Assembly: GCA_902541825.1 (NCBI GenBank)
Contig: CACBRY010000001.1
Span: 95,924-136,826 of the forward strand
Length of the DNA stretch: 40,903 bases
DNA from: an uncultured Pelagibacteraceae bacterium
Lineage (GTDB): Bacteria > Pseudomonadota > Alphaproteobacteria > Pelagibacterales > Pelagibacteraceae
Reading direction: 5' to 3'
The notes beneath the pieces were generated by a model that was given only the letters and a program-made list of their open reading frames with translations, was not told where the DNA came from and did not search any database. Shown here one piece after another: positions 7,442-17,024 of the stretch. The translations under genes were made by a program, and so were the position numbers. Position 1 is the first letter of the stretch; every line of letters begins with the position of its first letter.

Positions 7442-8524
7442 TTAATTTTGTAAACCCATATCAGCGATATTTTTAAAATATTTGTTTAATATTTTATTCT
7501 GTCCAATTAATCTAGCTGTTGAGTCAATTAAATCTTCTCCGATTTTATTTTCAGAATTAAAATATTCATAGATAAAATTAATTCCTTCCGAAAAAACAAA
7601 ATTTTTGCTTTTTACATTATTCTGAAATTCAACACATACACTTTGATCTATAGGTAAACCAAGTTTTATTTTGTAATCAATTATTTTTAGAAATTCTTTT
7701 ATATCTCTAATTGACATGTTGAAACCCTGACCAGCTAAAGGATGAAGTTTATGCAACAAATCACCAAATGCTAAAATATTATCTTTATAATATTCTCTTA
7801 AATTTATTGATTTTAAATCAAATTTTGAAATCTTGTAAATTTTCTTTATTTTATATTTAGGGTTGAACTTATTAATAATTTTGTTGATCTCCGATTCAGT
7901 TTTATATTTTTTTATTCTTGCAGAATAAACAATTGAAGTTTTTTCGTTTGATATTGGCAAAAATGCTATGGGGCCGTCATTTGTAAAAATTTGTATTGCT
8001 TCGTTGTTAGATGATAATTTTATGTGATCTATAATTGTTGTGAATGCAATGCTATTATATTCTTTTTCAAATTTTTTTGAAAAATATCTTTTTGTTATTT
8101 CATTTCTTGTATCACAATTAATTATTAGATCATAACTTATATAATCAGATTTTCTGTATTTTACATACTTTTTGAATTTAAAAAATTTACTTTTTTTAAG
8201 TTCGATAATTAATTGATTAAATATTTTTTGATTCTGCAAGATTGAAAATAAATTGTCCTTTTGATCTTCAAATTTTAAAATTTCTTTGTCGTTAGAGTTT
8301 TCTGTAAAAATTTTTATTTTCTTAATTGGCCACAACATTTTTTTAATATTTGTTATTTCCATATTAAAAAAATCAATATTTGATTTTGAAATTCCGATTG
8401 TACGAGTGGTATCTATTATAGTGTTTTTTTTCTCATAAAATAAATCAACAAATATCTCTTTTTTAACTAAGGCTTTTGCTAGAGCTAAGCTTGTAAGATT
8501 ATCACCCAATATACATACTTTCAT
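7442..8524 (-). CDS. UbiH/UbiF-family FAD monooxygenase (ubiquinone hydroxylase-like), divergent
   Basis: The C-terminal FAD motif is clear: FGDLLHKLHPLAGQGFNMSI, followed by RD, matches the GDAAHxxHPxAGQGxNxGxxD signature of ubiquinone-biosynthesis hydroxylases. I choose the start at 8524 (MKVCILGDN), which places the dinucleotide-binding strand at the N-terminus; the track's longer form adds 13 non-conserved residues. Length is 360 residues. The N-terminal GxGxxG is eroded to GDNLTS. The mid-protein DG motif appears as NCDTRNE, losing its glycine. It is therefore either a fast-evolving UbiH-type enzyme adding a ring hydroxyl in ubiquinone synthesis, or a related protein with altered flavin binding. 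It is divergent from ftsK with 30 bases between starts. Confidence 0.78.
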   Translation of the reverse strand: MKVCILGDNLTSLALAKALVKKEIFVDLFYEKKNTIIDTTRTIGISKSNIDFFNMEITNIKKMLWPIKKIKIFTENSNDKEILKFEDQKDNLFSILQNQKIFNQLIIELKKSKFFKFKKYVKYRKSDYISYDLIINCDTRNEITKRYFSKKFEKEYNSIAFTTIIDHIKLSSNNEAIQIFTNDGPIAFLPISNEKTSIVYSARIKKYKTESEINKIINKFNPKYKIKKIYKISKFDLKSINLREYYKDNILAFGDLLHKLHPLAGQGFNMSIRDIKEFLKIIDYKIKLGLPIDQSVCVEFQNNVKSKNFVFSEGINFIYEYFNSENKIGEDLIDSTARLIGQNKILNKYFKNIADMGLQN

Positions 8525-8554
8525 AATAAATTTAATTTTAACAAGAAAAATTAG

Positions 8555-10675
8555 ATGATACAAAGTGATAAATTTGATTCACTTAATATGAACATAAAAA
8601 AAATTGTTAATATAACTCTTCTTTTTATCGCTAAAAGGTTAACAGAAATATTTGGTTTTCTAATATTATCTGCAGGTATCTTTTTGTTTGTCTCATTAAT
8701 CTCATACTCTCCAGAGGATCCAAATTTTATATTTCCTGAGAACACAGAAATAAAAAATCTTTTAGGCTTTAGGGGAAGTTATATTTCTGATATTTTTTTT
8801 CAATCAATTGGTTTAGTTTCTTATTTAGTCTCTTTAACTTTAATTTTTACTGGTATTAATATTATCGTAAAAAAAGATTTTTTTTTAATAATTGAAAATA
8901 TTTTTTATACAGTTTTATATTCAATTTTTGGATCACTATTTTTAAATCATTTTTATAATACCACATTTGCCCTTTTTATTAATGGCAATGGAGGTTTTAT
9001 TGGAGACTATTTAAATGAAAATTTTTTTAAAAATATAATTAGTTTTAACGAAAAAATATCCTATTACTTTTTAATCGTATTAATAACTGCACTTTTTTTG
9101 CTTAGTGTAAACTTTAATCTCAAAAAATTTTTTAATTTTCTTAAAAAAATTAATTTTCTCAATCCTAAAAATAATAAAAATTATACGGACAAGAGTGAAG
9201 TTATTAACGAATATATTCCACAAGAAGAAATTAAAAATTTAATTCAAGAAGATTTACCTTTCATAAAGGCTGACGAGATAAAAAAAGGTGAAATGCAAAA
9301 ATTCAAATTACCTAGCCTAGATTTACTTAAAATTCCATCTAAAAAGGAAAGAGAGAATTCTGAAAAAAAACAATCAAGTGATCCTGAATTTTTAGAAAAA
9401 ATATTATTAGATTTTGGTGTTAATGGAAAAATCAAAAAAATAAGTCATGGACCAGTTGTTACATTGAATGAATTTGAACCCGCTGCTGGTGTAAAGGTTT
9501 CGAAGATAATAAATCTTTCTGATGATATTGCTAGAAATACTAGTTCTGAGTCAGCTAGAATTTCCACCATTCCTGGGAGTAACACTGTTGGAATTGAATT
9601 ACCTAATTCATCAAGAGAAAATGTTTACTTGAGTGAGATTTTAGATAACTCCGACTTCAAGAAAAAAGAAATTAAATTACCAATCGCTTTAGGTAAAAGT
9701 ATTTCTGGAAATCCAATAGTTGGAGATTTATCCTCGATGCCTCATTTATTAATAGCTGGAACAACTGGATCTGGAAAGTCAGTTTGCATCAACACAATAA
9801 TATTGTCACTCCTTTACCGTCATACCCCTGAGAGATGTAAATTTATTTTGATTGATCCTAAAATGCTTGAACTATCAACATATGAAGGTGTGCCTCATCT
9901 TTTGTGTCCAGTGATAACTGAAGCTAAAAAAGCAGCCTCAGTTTTAGGCTGGGTGGTAAAAGAGATGGAAAGTAGATACAGACTTATGACTAAAGAGGGA
10001 GTTAGAAATATAGATGGTTATAACTCAAAACATAAACTTCCAATGCCTTATATAGTCGTAGTGGTCGATGAAATGTCAGATTTAATGTTGGTTGCAGGAA
10101 AAGAAATTGAAAACTATATTCAAAAATTATCTCAAATGGCAAGAGCAGCTGGAATACACATTATAATGGCTACTCAAAGACCAAGTGTTGACGTAATTAC
10201 AGGGACGATTAAGGCAAACTTTCCTACACGAATATCTTTTCAAGTTACATCTAAAATAGACAGTAGAACCATATTAGGAGAACAAGGTGCTGAACAATTA
10301 TTAGGTAAGGGTGATATGTTGTATATGTCATCTGCTAACAGGGTTATAAGAATACATGCACCATTTGTATCTGACAATGAAATTGAAAATATTAACAATT
10401 CTTTGAGATCCCAAGCAGAGCCAGATTATGTGGACGAAATTTTAAATTTTGCAGATGAAAAAGAAATGGGTGACGGATCTAAAAATATGGCTGATAAAGA
10501 TGAACTTTATCAAACGGCTGTAGAAATAATAAAATCTGAAGGGAAAGCATCAACATCTTTTTTACAAAGAAAACTTCAAATTGGATATAATCGAGCAGCA
10601 AGAATAGTTGATATGATGGAAGAAGAGGGAATTGTGAGTAAAGCCAATCATGTAGGAAAACGTGATGTTCTTTGA
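8555..10675 (+). CDS. ftsK: DNA translocase FtsK
   Basis: FtsK pumps DNA at the division septum and activates XerCD recombination at dif. The 706-residue protein has an N-terminal membrane part with about four helices (residues 20-190), a short linker, and the motor domain with Walker A GTTGSGKSVC (about 402-411) and Walker B VVVVDEMSDL. The C-terminal winged-helix gamma domain (ELYQTAVEIIKSEGKAS to the end) ends in GKRDVL. It is much shorter than E. coli FtsK because the linker is only about 100 residues, in line with a streamlined genome. ATG at 8555 is in frame with a second candidate at 8588 (MNIKKIVN), which cannot be excluded. The stop overlaps the lolA start as TGATG. Confidence 0.95.
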   Translation: MIQSDKFDSLNMNIKKIVNITLLFIAKRLTEIFGFLILSAGIFLFVSLISYSPEDPNFIFPENTEIKNLLGFRGSYISDIFFQSIGLVSYLVSLTLIFTGINIIVKKDFFLIIENIFYTVLYSIFGSLFLNHFYNTTFALFINGNGGFIGDYLNENFFKNIISFNEKISYYFLIVLITALFLLSVNFNLKKFFNFLKKINFLNPKNNKNYTDKSEVINEYIPQEEIKNLIQEDLPFIKADEIKKGEMQKFKLPSLDLLKIPSKKERENSEKKQSSDPEFLEKILLDFGVNGKIKKISHGPVVTLNEFEPAAGVKVSKIINLSDDIARNTSSESARISTIPGSNTVGIELPNSSRENVYLSEILDNSDFKKKEIKLPIALGKSISGNPIVGDLSSMPHLLIAGTTGSGKSVCINTIILSLLYRHTPERCKFILIDPKMLELSTYEGVPHLLCPVITEAKKAASVLGWVVKEMESRYRLMTKEGVRNIDGYNSKHKLPMPYIVVVVDEMSDLMLVAGKEIENYIQKLSQMARAAGIHIIMATQRPSVDVITGTIKANFPTRISFQVTSKIDSRTILGEQGAEQLLGKGDMLYMSSANRVIRIHAPFVSDNEIENINNSLRSQAEPDYVDEILNFADEKEMGDGSKNMADKDELYQTAVEIIKSEGKASTSFLQRKLQIGYNRAARIVDMMEEEGIVSKANHVGKRDVL

Positions 10676-11223
10676 TGATTTATAGATTAATTTTTTTATT
10701 TCTTTTATTTTCAATTGTTGAGGCTTCAGCAAACATTAAAGAAAAGATTATTCAAAATTTAGAAACCACTAATAACTTAACATTTAACTTTGAGCAAAAC
10801 GTTAATGGTAAAACAGAAAATGGTCATTGTGCTCTTTCATACCCACAAAAAATATTTTGCAAATATAATTTAAAAAATAACAAAATATTAGTTTCTAATG
10901 GAAAATCCATAGTTATCAAAACCAACAGTAGCTATTACCTATATCCCCTAGAACGAACACCATTAAATCTAATATTAGATAAAAAATTTTTAATTAATAA
11001 AATCAAAAATTTAGATGAGAGAGTATTGGATAATAAATTTATAAATTTTAAGTTTTTTGAAGAAGATTTTGAAGTTAATATTTTCTTTGATTATAAAACT
11101 CTTGATTTAATCGGTTGGCAAACTACTGATATTTATCAAAATCTTAGTATCACTTTTTTAGACTCAGTTAAAAAAAATCAAAAATTAAATAGTAATTTAT
11201 TTGATTTACCTCAACAAAATTAA
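10675..11223 (+). CDS. lolA: Outer-membrane lipoprotein carrier protein
   Basis: LolA is the periplasmic chaperone that carries lipoproteins from the LolCDE complex to the outer membrane. The 182-residue product has a signal peptide (IYRLIFLFLLFSIVEASA). It then shows the family's early pattern IIQNLETTNNLTFNFEQN, the later FCKYNLKN and YYLYPLERTPLNLIL, and GWQTTD near the end. I use the ATG at 10675, whose first base is the last base of the ftsK stop; the track counts an extra TTG codon. The location directly after ftsK is the usual one in alphaproteobacteria. The 3' end overlaps the opposing acetyltransferase gene by four bases. Confidence 0.88.
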   Translation: MIYRLIFLFLLFSIVEASANIKEKIIQNLETTNNLTFNFEQNVNGKTENGHCALSYPQKIFCKYNLKNNKILVSNGKSIVIKTNSSYYLYPLERTPLNLILDKKFLINKIKNLDERVLDNKFINFKFFEEDFEVNIFFDYKTLDLIGWQTTDIYQNLSITFLDSVKKNQKLNSNLFDLPQQN

Positions 11224-11723
11224 ATTGAAATAGACTCCGTTTTATAAATTCTCATACCCCTTGAAATATAATTATTTAACGCATTTTTATGGTCTAAAGA
11301 GCAAGTATGTACCCAAACTCTATTAGTATTTTCAGAAAAAGAATTTTTTATAGCTGATGTCAAAAGGAAAGAACCTAATTTTTTATTTTGATATTCTTTG
11401 AGTAAACCAAGATAAGCAATTTCTGTCTCCTTTTTTTCCTCATGGAAAATAAGTTCAAAATATCCAGCCATATCGTTAGCTTTTTTAAGAATATAAGTTT
11501 TTACCTTTTGATCAGAAATATATTCTATCCATTGTTTATCTGTCCAAACTAATCGATCCGTCCATCGATGTTCTTTACCGATACTTTTATAAAAAAACTT
11601 ATTTATTTGAAAATCTGCTGGATCACTAAGATCAATTAAGCAGTCATCTGGAGAAAATTTAGTTTTTTTTAAGTCTTTAATTGAATTGATTTCTAAATAA
11701 TTTCTTTCAACTTTAGTACTCAT
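11220..11723 (-). CDS. GNAT-family N-acetyltransferase
   Basis: The 167-residue protein shows the GNAT core: strand AYLGLLKEYQNKKLGSFLL contains the acetyl-CoA pyrophosphate loop in a Q/RxxGxG/A-like form (QNKKLGS, about residues 122-128). It is followed by RVWVHTCSLDHKNALNNYISRGM, the usual VxxxNxxAxxxYxxxGF segment. The substrate is unknown. It is the last gene of the minus-strand his cluster, overlapping the HIT gene by four bases, so it is probably co-transcribed with hisBHAFE and the HIT gene. Whether it is linked in function to histidine synthesis cannot be judged from sequence. Confidence 0.83.
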   Translation of the reverse strand: MSTKVERNYLEINSIKDLKKTKFSPDDCLIDLSDPADFQINKFFYKSIGKEHRWTDRLVWTDKQWIEYISDQKVKTYILKKANDMAGYFELIFHEEKKETEIAYLGLLKEYQNKKLGSFLLTSAIKNSFSENTNRVWVHTCSLDHKNALNNYISRGMRIYKTESISI

Positions 11724-12085
11724 TCCACCATCTTTCCAACTTTTTCTCCTCCAAATAGATGAAAATGTAAATGAGGTACCTCTTGACCGCCGTGTTCAGA
11801 AATATTAGCTAAAGCACGATAACCTTTACCACCGTCTACCGACATACCAAGTTTTTTTGCAACTAAATTTATACCCTTTAATAAACCTACCATTTCCTCT
11901 GGAGAGGCTTTTTGACTAAAATCATCAAGGTCAATATATTTTCCTTTAGGTATTACCAGTGCATGAATTTTTTTTTGTGGGTTTATATCATGAAATGACA
12001 AGACGTGATCATCTTCGTAAATCTTCTTACAAGGAATTTCTCCCCTTAAGATTTTAGCAAAAATATTATTATCATCGTAGTTCAT
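11720..12085 (-). CDS. HIT-family nucleotide-binding protein (HinT-like)
   Basis: The 121-residue protein has the histidine-triad motif HLHFHLFGG near the C-terminus and the N-terminal IFAKILRGEIPCKKIYEDD typical of the HinT branch, which hydrolyses adenosine phosphoramidates and acyl-adenylates. It lies directly downstream of hisE with a four-base overlap. Clustering of a HIT protein after hisE is frequent in alphaproteobacteria, so the gene order supports the identification. It acts in the cytoplasm. All three histidines of the triad are visible, as is the conserved GGQEVPHLHFH lead-in. No unusual features are seen. Confidence 0.92.
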   Translation of the reverse strand: MNYDDNNIFAKILRGEIPCKKIYEDDHVLSFHDINPQKKIHALVIPKGKYIDLDDFSQKASPEEMVGLLKGINLVAKKLGMSVDGGKGYRALANISEHGGQEVPHLHFHLFGGEKVGKMVE

Positions 12086-12354
12086 TTTTTTCTTTTGTTT
12101 AGCTCTTCCATTACATCCTCAATTTTCACATCATTTGCTTCTAGATACATTATCAAATGATAGAAAACATCAGCTGCCTCATGAATTTTATTTGAATTTT
12201 TTTCTACTGCCTCAATAAGTTCGTTAATTTCCTCTAGGATCTTTTCTTTGCTCAAAGATTTATCACTAAGTAGTTTATTAGTATAAGAACCATCTACTGG
12301 AGTTTTTTTCCTCTCTCTTGCAAGATAAAATAAGCTTTCTAAAGTATTAAGCAT
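12082..12354 (-). CDS. hisE: Phosphoribosyl-ATP pyrophosphohydrolase
   Basis: HisE hydrolyses phosphoribosyl-ATP to phosphoribosyl-AMP, the second step of histidine synthesis. The 90-residue protein is a short all-helical MazG-like fold with TPVDGSYTNKLL (about residues 18-29), the metal-binding pattern KILEEINELIEAV (about 38-50) and HEAADVFYHLIMYL (about 58-71). It is a stand-alone HisE, not fused to HisI; hisI is not in this window. It follows hisF with a one-base gap and overlaps the HIT gene, so it is part of the same transcript. Confidence 0.93.
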   Translation of the reverse strand: MLNTLESLFYLARERKKTPVDGSYTNKLLSDKSLSKEKILEEINELIEAVEKNSNKIHEAADVFYHLIMYLEANDVKIEDVMEELNKRKK

Positions 12355-12355
12355 G

Positions 12356-13111
12356 TTAAATTCTAACAGGTATTCCTTTTGAGTCCAAATAATCCTTGGC
12401 TTCTTTTACCGAGTGTTTTCCATAATGAAATATAGAAGCTGCCAAAACTGCACTAGCTTTTCCTAGTTTAATTCCATCCACTAAATGATCTAAATTACCT
12501 ACGCCGCCAGATGCAATAACTGGAATATTTACTTTAGATGAAATTTTTGACATGAGATCAATATCATAACCTACTTGTGTTCCGTCTCTATCCATAGATG
12601 TTACTAATAACTCCCCAGCACCGTTTTTTTCCATTTGTTCAGCATACTCTAAAGCGTCAATACCACTATTATTTCTTCCTCCGTGAGTAAACACTTCCCA
12701 CTTATCTCCATTTTTTTTAGCATCAATTGCAACTACAATACATTGAGATCCAAATTTTTTCGAACTTTCTGCAACTACTTTTGGATTTTCAACTGCTGCA
12801 GTGTTAATGGAAACTTTATCTGCCCCACAATTAAGTAATTTGTTAATATCTTCAACACTTCTGACGCCACCTCCTACAGTTAATGGCACAAAACATTTTT
12901 TCGAAGTTTTCTCCACAACATCATAAATAGTATCTCTATTTTCATTTGAAGCAGTAATATCTAGAAAACAAATTTCATCTGCTCCACCATCACTATAAAT
13001 TTTTGCTTGTTCCACAGGATCTCCTGCATCTTTAAGATCAACAAAGTTAATTCCCTTAACAACCCGGCCATTTTTGACGTCTAAACAAGGTATTATTCTA
13101 TTTTTAAGCAT
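12356..13111 (-). CDS. hisF: Imidazole glycerol phosphate synthase, cyclase subunit
   Basis: HisF is the (beta/alpha)8 barrel that combines PRFAR with ammonia delivered by HisH to give imidazole glycerol phosphate and AICAR. The AICAR returns to the purine pathway, where this window's purH uses it. The 251-residue product shows [15 protein letters not shown] at the start with the catalytic Asp, [21 protein letters not shown] with the second catalytic Asp, [13 protein letters not shown] and PVIASGGVG. The start at 13111 overlaps the hisA end by eight bases. Confidence 0.97.
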   Translation of the reverse strand: MLKNRIIPCLDVKNGRVVKGINFVDLKDAGDPVEQAKIYSDGGADEICFLDITASNENRDTIYDVVEKTSKKCFVPLTVGGGVRSVEDINKLLNCGADKVSINTAAVENPKVVAESSKKFGSQCIVVAIDAKKNGDKWEVFTHGGRNNSGIDALEYAEQMEKNGAGELLVTSMDRDGTQVGYDIDLMSKISSKVNIPVIASGGVGNLDHLVDGIKLGKASAVLAASIFHYGKHSVKEAKDYLDSKGIPVRI

Positions 13112-13820
13112 CTTCTTTAACTAGTTCCTCTAATTTTATATCACCATCATAAATAGCTTTACCAACTATTATACCTTCAACATTTTTTAAATTCTTTGCC
13201 TTTTTAATATCATCTATTGATGAAACACCACCCGATATAATAACAGGGCACTTTGAAATTTCAGCAACTTTCATTGTTTCATTAAAATTTGGACTTTGTT
13301 TCATACCGTCTCTATTAATATCAGTATAAATTAATCTACTAACACCATAGTCGTTAATTTCTTTTAAATAATCTAAAGTTAATTGATTAGAGCTTTCTTT
13401 CCATCCAGATACTGACAAATACTCATCTTTAGCATCTAAACCTAGAGCAATATGTTTTTGAAATTTTTCACATGATTCTTTTAAGAAATTTTTATCTTTA
13501 ATAGCAGCACTTCCCAGAATTACTTTCTCTACACCAGCATCAATGTATTTTTGAATATTATCAGAATTTCTAATACCGCCACCCACTTCAACTTTTAAAT
13601 TAAATTTACCAACTATATCCTGAATAATATCTAAATTTACTGTTTCACCAGTTAAAGCACCATCTAAATCAACTATGTGTAAATTTTTAAATCCATGATC
13701 CTTAAATTTTCCTGCTTGCTCAATTGGAGACAATTCATACTCAGTCTTTTTATCAAAATCTCCTTTAACTAATCTTACACACTTTTTATCTTTAATATCT
13801 ATTGCAGGAAATATTTTCAT
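13104..13820 (-). CDS. hisA: ProFAR isomerase (HisA)
   Basis: HisA isomerises ProFAR to PRFAR in histidine synthesis. The 238-residue half-barrel-duplicated fold starts [19 protein letters not shown], with the catalytic Asp in PAIDIKD. It continues with [36 protein letters not shown] (second catalytic Asp) and [10 protein letters not shown]. It lies between hisH and hisF with a one-base gap on one side and an eight-base overlap on the other, a standard hisBHAF order. No oddities are seen. Confidence 0.96.
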   Translation of the reverse strand: MKIFPAIDIKDKKCVRLVKGDFDKKTEYELSPIEQAGKFKDHGFKNLHIVDLDGALTGETVNLDIIQDIVGKFNLKVEVGGGIRNSDNIQKYIDAGVEKVILGSAAIKDKNFLKESCEKFQKHIALGLDAKDEYLSVSGWKESSNQLTLDYLKEINDYGVSRLIYTDINRDGMKQSPNFNETMKVAEISKCPVIISGGVSSIDDIKKAKNLKNVEGIIVGKAIYDGDIKLEELVKEDA

Positions 13821-13821
13821 T

Positions 13822-14448
13822 TTACAAATTTATAAAATTATCAATTATTTTAAGCCCAATCCTATCACTCTTCTCTGGGTGAAATTGAGTTCCAAAAATA
13901 TTTTCTTTTTCTACAGAGCAAACAATATTTGACGAATAATCTGTTGTTGCTGAAATCACTTTTTTATCATTAGGAACAAATTCATAACTATGAACAAAAT
14001 ACATGTGTGAATTATTTTCTATATCTTTAAAAATTTTACTACCTTTGACAATATTAATTTGGTTCCAACCGATATGAGGAAGTTTAAATTTTCCATTTTG
14101 ATTATCTATTTTTGAAACTTTACCTGAAATCCATCCTAAGCCTTTAGTTTCAGTTTCCTCATAGCCAATATCAGCAAACATCTGCAAACCAACACAAATT
14201 CCAAGTAGAGGTTTTTTATTAGTTATTGCAAATTCATTTAAAGTATCAGTGAGACCTTTAATTTTATTCAAGGCATCTACACAACTTTTAAATGAGCCCT
14301 GCCCTGGTAAAACTACTTTGTCACTTGATTTTATCTTATTCAAATCTGAGGTAACCTTGATATTTACTTTGTCTTTTGCAACTTCTTTAAAAGAGTTTAT
14401 TACCGAGCTTATATTGCCCGATTTATAATCAACAATTGTGACATTCAT
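13822..14448 (-). CDS. hisH: Imidazole glycerol phosphate synthase, glutaminase subunit
   Basis: HisH is the class I glutamine amidotransferase that supplies ammonia to HisF. The 208-residue protein has the nucleophile motif LGICVGLQMF (Cys about residue 83), the oxyanion-related LPGQGSF near residue 50, and the catalytic His and Glu in FGTQFHPEKSD near the C-terminus. All three catalytic residues are present. It starts MNVTIVDYKSGN and is separated from hisB by five bases. Confidence 0.96.
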   Translation of the reverse strand: MNVTIVDYKSGNISSVINSFKEVAKDKVNIKVTSDLNKIKSSDKVVLPGQGSFKSCVDALNKIKGLTDTLNEFAITNKKPLLGICVGLQMFADIGYEETETKGLGWISGKVSKIDNQNGKFKLPHIGWNQINIVKGSKIFKDIENNSHMYFVHSYEFVPNDKKVISATTDYSSNIVCSVEKENIFGTQFHPEKSDRIGLKIIDNFINL

Positions 14449-14453
14449 TAAAC

Positions 14454-15044
14454 TTATAAAGAACCTTTTGTAGAAGGAATAGTTTTTTTATTCCTCGGAT
14501 CTATTTCCAATGCAGTTCTTAAAGATCTTGCTAATCCTTTATAGCAAGACTCGATAATGTGGTGACTATTGTCCCCGTAAATATTTTCAACGTGTAGAGT
14601 AATTCCAGCAGCTTGAGAAAATGCTTGAAACCATTCTTTAAACAGTTCTGTATCCATTTCACCAAGTTTTTCGACCTTTAGATTAACTTTCCAAATTAAA
14701 TAAGGTCTATTTGAAATATCAATTGCAACACGTGATAAAGTTTCATCCATTGGGATCATCGCGTGAGCATACCTTTTGATACCAACAGATTTATTTAAAG
14801 CTTTTTTTAAAGCTTCACCAATAGCAATTCCTGTATCTTCAGTTGTGTGGTGTAGATCAATATGAGTATCTCCTTTAGCTTTTATACTCATGTCTATTGA
14901 AGAATGCTTGGATAGTTGTTCAAGCATGTGGTTTAAAAAACCTATTCCTGTGTCAATTTTGTATTTACCTTTACCGTCAATATTTAAATCAACACTAATG
15001 CTTGTTTCTTTTGTTTTCCTGCTTATTTTGCCTTTACGCTTCAT
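14454..15044 (-). CDS. hisB: Imidazoleglycerol-phosphate dehydratase
   Basis: HisB dehydrates imidazole glycerol phosphate to imidazole acetol phosphate. The 196-residue, single-domain form lacks the phosphatase domain of enterobacterial HisB. Mn-binding motifs are [30 protein letters not shown] and the C-terminal half counterpart [19 protein letters not shown], giving the two His-rich sites. It is the first gene of the minus-strand his operon. Its promoter should lie in the 91-base gap shared with hslV, but I cannot single out a site for this direction. Confidence 0.96.
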   Translation of the reverse strand: MKRKGKISRKTKETSISVDLNIDGKGKYKIDTGIGFLNHMLEQLSKHSSIDMSIKAKGDTHIDLHHTTEDTGIAIGEALKKALNKSVGIKRYAHAMIPMDETLSRVAIDISNRPYLIWKVNLKVEKLGEMDTELFKEWFQAFSQAAGITLHVENIYGDNSHHIIESCYKGLARSLRTALEIDPRNKKTIPSTKGSL

Positions 15045-15100
15045 AATTAAAAACAGGTATACATATATTATTCAATTATGGCAATAATACTAAACCTGGG

Positions 15101-15128
15101 CTTGAAGTATCAAATTTAGTATCCATTT
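15101..15128 (+). promoter_or_regulatory. Sigma-32 (RpoH)-type heat-shock promoter for hslVU
   Basis: CTTGAA at 15101-15106, a spacer, and ATCCATTT at 15121-15128 match the E. coli sigma-32 pattern CTTGAAA - about 13 bases - CCCCATNT in most positions. HslVU is a classic heat-shock target, so the location is meaningful. The -10 element ends only seven bases before the hslV ATG at 15136, which would put the transcript start at or next to the start codon. No Shine-Dalgarno is visible in the remaining bases. The match was found by eye only. Confidence 0.55.
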
Positions 15129-15135
15129 ATAAGCT

Positions 15136-15651
15136 ATGACAACGATTGTGTTAGTTAGAAAAAACAACGAAGTGGTAGTAGCTGGTGATGGCCAAGTAAG
15201 TATGGGCAATACTGTCGTAAAAAGCACTGCCTCAAAAGTCAGAAAAATTGAAAAGAGAGATGTGGTAGCTGGTTTTGCTGGATCAACAGCTGATGCATTA
15301 ACTTTATTTGAAAGATTAGAAGGAAAATTAGAAAAACATGCTGGTAACTTATCTAGAGCTGCTGTGGAGTTAGCTAAAGATTGGAGAACAGATAAATATC
15401 TAAGAAGATTAGAAGCGCTAATGGCAGTCGGTGACAAGAACAATAGTTATATAATTTCAGGCACTGGTGACGTTCTAGAACCTGAGGGAGATGTTATTGG
15501 TATTGGCTCTGGTGGTAATTATGCTTTAGCTGCAGGAAAAGTCTTAATGGAAAGTAATATTTCAGCAGAAGAAGTTGCAAAAAAAGCTATAAAAGTTGCA
15601 GCTGATATCTGCGTATTCACAAATGAAAATGTCAAAGTTGAAAAAATATAA
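15136..15651 (+). CDS. hslV: ATP-dependent protease HslUV, peptidase subunit
   Basis: HslV is the proteasome-like threonine peptidase of the HslUV complex in the cytoplasm. The protein starts M-TTIVLVRK; after removal of Met, Thr2 is the catalytic nucleophile, followed by [17 protein letters not shown] and the later [15 protein letters not shown]. Length 171 is typical. The track start fits the required Thr2, so this start is firm. The stop overlaps the hslU start as TAATG. A sigma-32-like promoter lies immediately upstream, consistent with heat-shock control. Confidence 0.97.
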   Translation: MTTIVLVRKNNEVVVAGDGQVSMGNTVVKSTASKVRKIEKRDVVAGFAGSTADALTLFERLEGKLEKHAGNLSRAAVELAKDWRTDKYLRRLEALMAVGDKNNSYIISGTGDVLEPEGDVIGIGSGGNYALAAGKVLMESNISAEEVAKKAIKVAADICVFTNENVKVEKI

Positions 15652-17024
15652 TGGATAAATCAAACGTAACTCAATTACATCCTAAAGGTGATCAGCAAAA
15701 AGAGGAAGCTTCATTAGTAAGCTCTTTGTCACCAAGAGAAATTGTTTCTGAATTAGACAGATTTGTTGTCGGTCAAAATAAAGCTAAAAGAGCAGTTGCT
15801 GTTGCCTTACGAAACAGATGGAGAAGACAAGCTTTAAAAGGCGAAATGAGAAATGAAGTTTTGCCAAAAAATATTTTAATGATTGGACCAACTGGTGTTG
15901 GAAAAACAGAAATTTCAAGAAGACTATCTAAATTAGCAGAGGCTCCTTTTGTAAAAGTTGAGGCAACTAGATTTACTGAGGTGGGATATGTTGGAAGAGA
16001 TGTAGAACAAATTGTCAGAGATTTAATTGAAATAGCAATTTCAATGGAAAAAGTTAAAAAAAGAAAAGAAGTCTTCGCAAAAGCTCAAAAATTAGCTGAA
16101 GAAAAAGTATTAGATGCCTTAGTTGGTAAAAAAGCAAGTGCGGCTACAAGAGAAAGCTTTAGAAAAAGACTTAGAGATGGTGATCTAGATAATAACGAGA
16201 TAGAAATAGCTGTCAGCGAAAGTGGTGGTAATAGTACATCATTTGAAATTCCTGGAATGCCTGGTGCTAATGTAGGAATGATTAATATTGGCGAGATGCT
16301 TGGAAAATCTATGGGTAAGCAGGAAAAGAAGAAAAAAATGACTGTTAAAGAATCTCATGAAATTTTAATTAATGATGAGTCTGATAAATTAATCGAACAA
16401 GATAAAATAATTAAAGCTGCAAAGATCTCAACAGAAAATAATGGAATAGTTTTCTTAGATGAAATAGACAAAATTTCTGGAAGAACAGACAGGGTTGGCG
16501 GAGATGTATCTAGAGAAGGTGTGCAGAGAGATTTATTACCTTTAATTGAAGGAACAACAGTTAATACAAAATATGGACCTATAAAAACTGACCATATATT
16601 ATTTATTGCATCTGGTGCTTTTCAATTAGCCAAGCCTTCTGATTTACTCCCCGAGTTACAAGGAAGACTGCCAATCAGAGTTGAGCTAGAGGCTTTATCA
16701 AGTGAGGATTTCAAAAGAATTCTTAAAGAACCTGATTTTAGTTTAATTAAACAGTATGTGGCTTTATTGAAGACTGAGAATGTTGAGCTTGAGTTTACCG
16801 AAGATGGAATTGATGCAATCGCAAATATTGCATCAGAAGTAAATGCAACTGTTGAAAATATTGGTGCTAGAAGATTACACACAATAATTGAGAAAATCCT
16901 TGATGAAATTAGTTTCACTGCAACTGATAGATCTGGTGAAAAAATCTCAATAAATAAAGAATATATAAACAAAAATCTTGATAATCTTGTCAAAGATACA
17001 GATCTATCAAAATTTATTTTATAA
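15651..17024 (+). CDS. hslU: ATP-dependent protease HslUV, ATPase subunit
   Basis: HslU is the AAA+ unfoldase that feeds HslV. The 457-residue protein contains [21 protein letters not shown] near the N-terminus, Walker [10 protein letters not shown] (about residues 79-87), the pore-loop context [16 protein letters not shown], an intermediate (I) domain from about 105 to 235, Walker [12 protein letters not shown] and the sensor-2 region [16 protein letters not shown]. The C-terminus DLSKFIL fits the HslU tail that docks into HslV. The first 20 residues ([13 protein letters not shown]) are a non-conserved extension. It ends in a six-base overlap with the opposing Smr-domain gene. Confidence 0.97.
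   Translation: MDKSNVTQLHPKGDQQKEEASLVSSLSPREIVSELDRFVVGQNKAKRAVAVALRNRWRRQALKGEMRNEVLPKNILMIGPTGVGKTEISRRLSKLAEAPFVKVEATRFTEVGYVGRDVEQIVRDLIEIAISMEKVKKRKEVFAKAQKLAEEKVLDALVGKKASAATRESFRKRLRDGDLDNNEIEIAVSESGGNSTSFEIPGMPGANVGMINIGEMLGKSMGKQEKKKKMTVKESHEILINDESDKLIEQDKIIKAAKISTENNGIVFLDEIDKISGRTDRVGGDVSREGVQRDLLPLIEGTTVNTKYGPIKTDHILFIASGAFQLAKPSDLLPELQGRLPIRVELEALSSEDFKRILKEPDFSLIKQYVALLKTENVELEFTEDGIDAIANIASEVNATVENIGARRLHTIIEKILDEISFTATDRSGEKISINKEYINKNLDNLVKDTDLSKFIL

Noticed and set aside
8525-8563. Longer start of the UbiH-like gene at 8563
   Set aside because: It would add 13 residues before the dinucleotide-binding strand and overlap the ftsK start; MKVCILGDN at 8524 fits the fold.
14729-14734. 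CACGTG core in hisB as a parS candidate
   Set aside because: Only the six-base core is present; the flanks do not match GTTT/AAAC.
16622-16993. 123-residue minus-strand ORF inside hslU
   Set aside because: It is an antisense shadow of the conserved hslU coding sequence.
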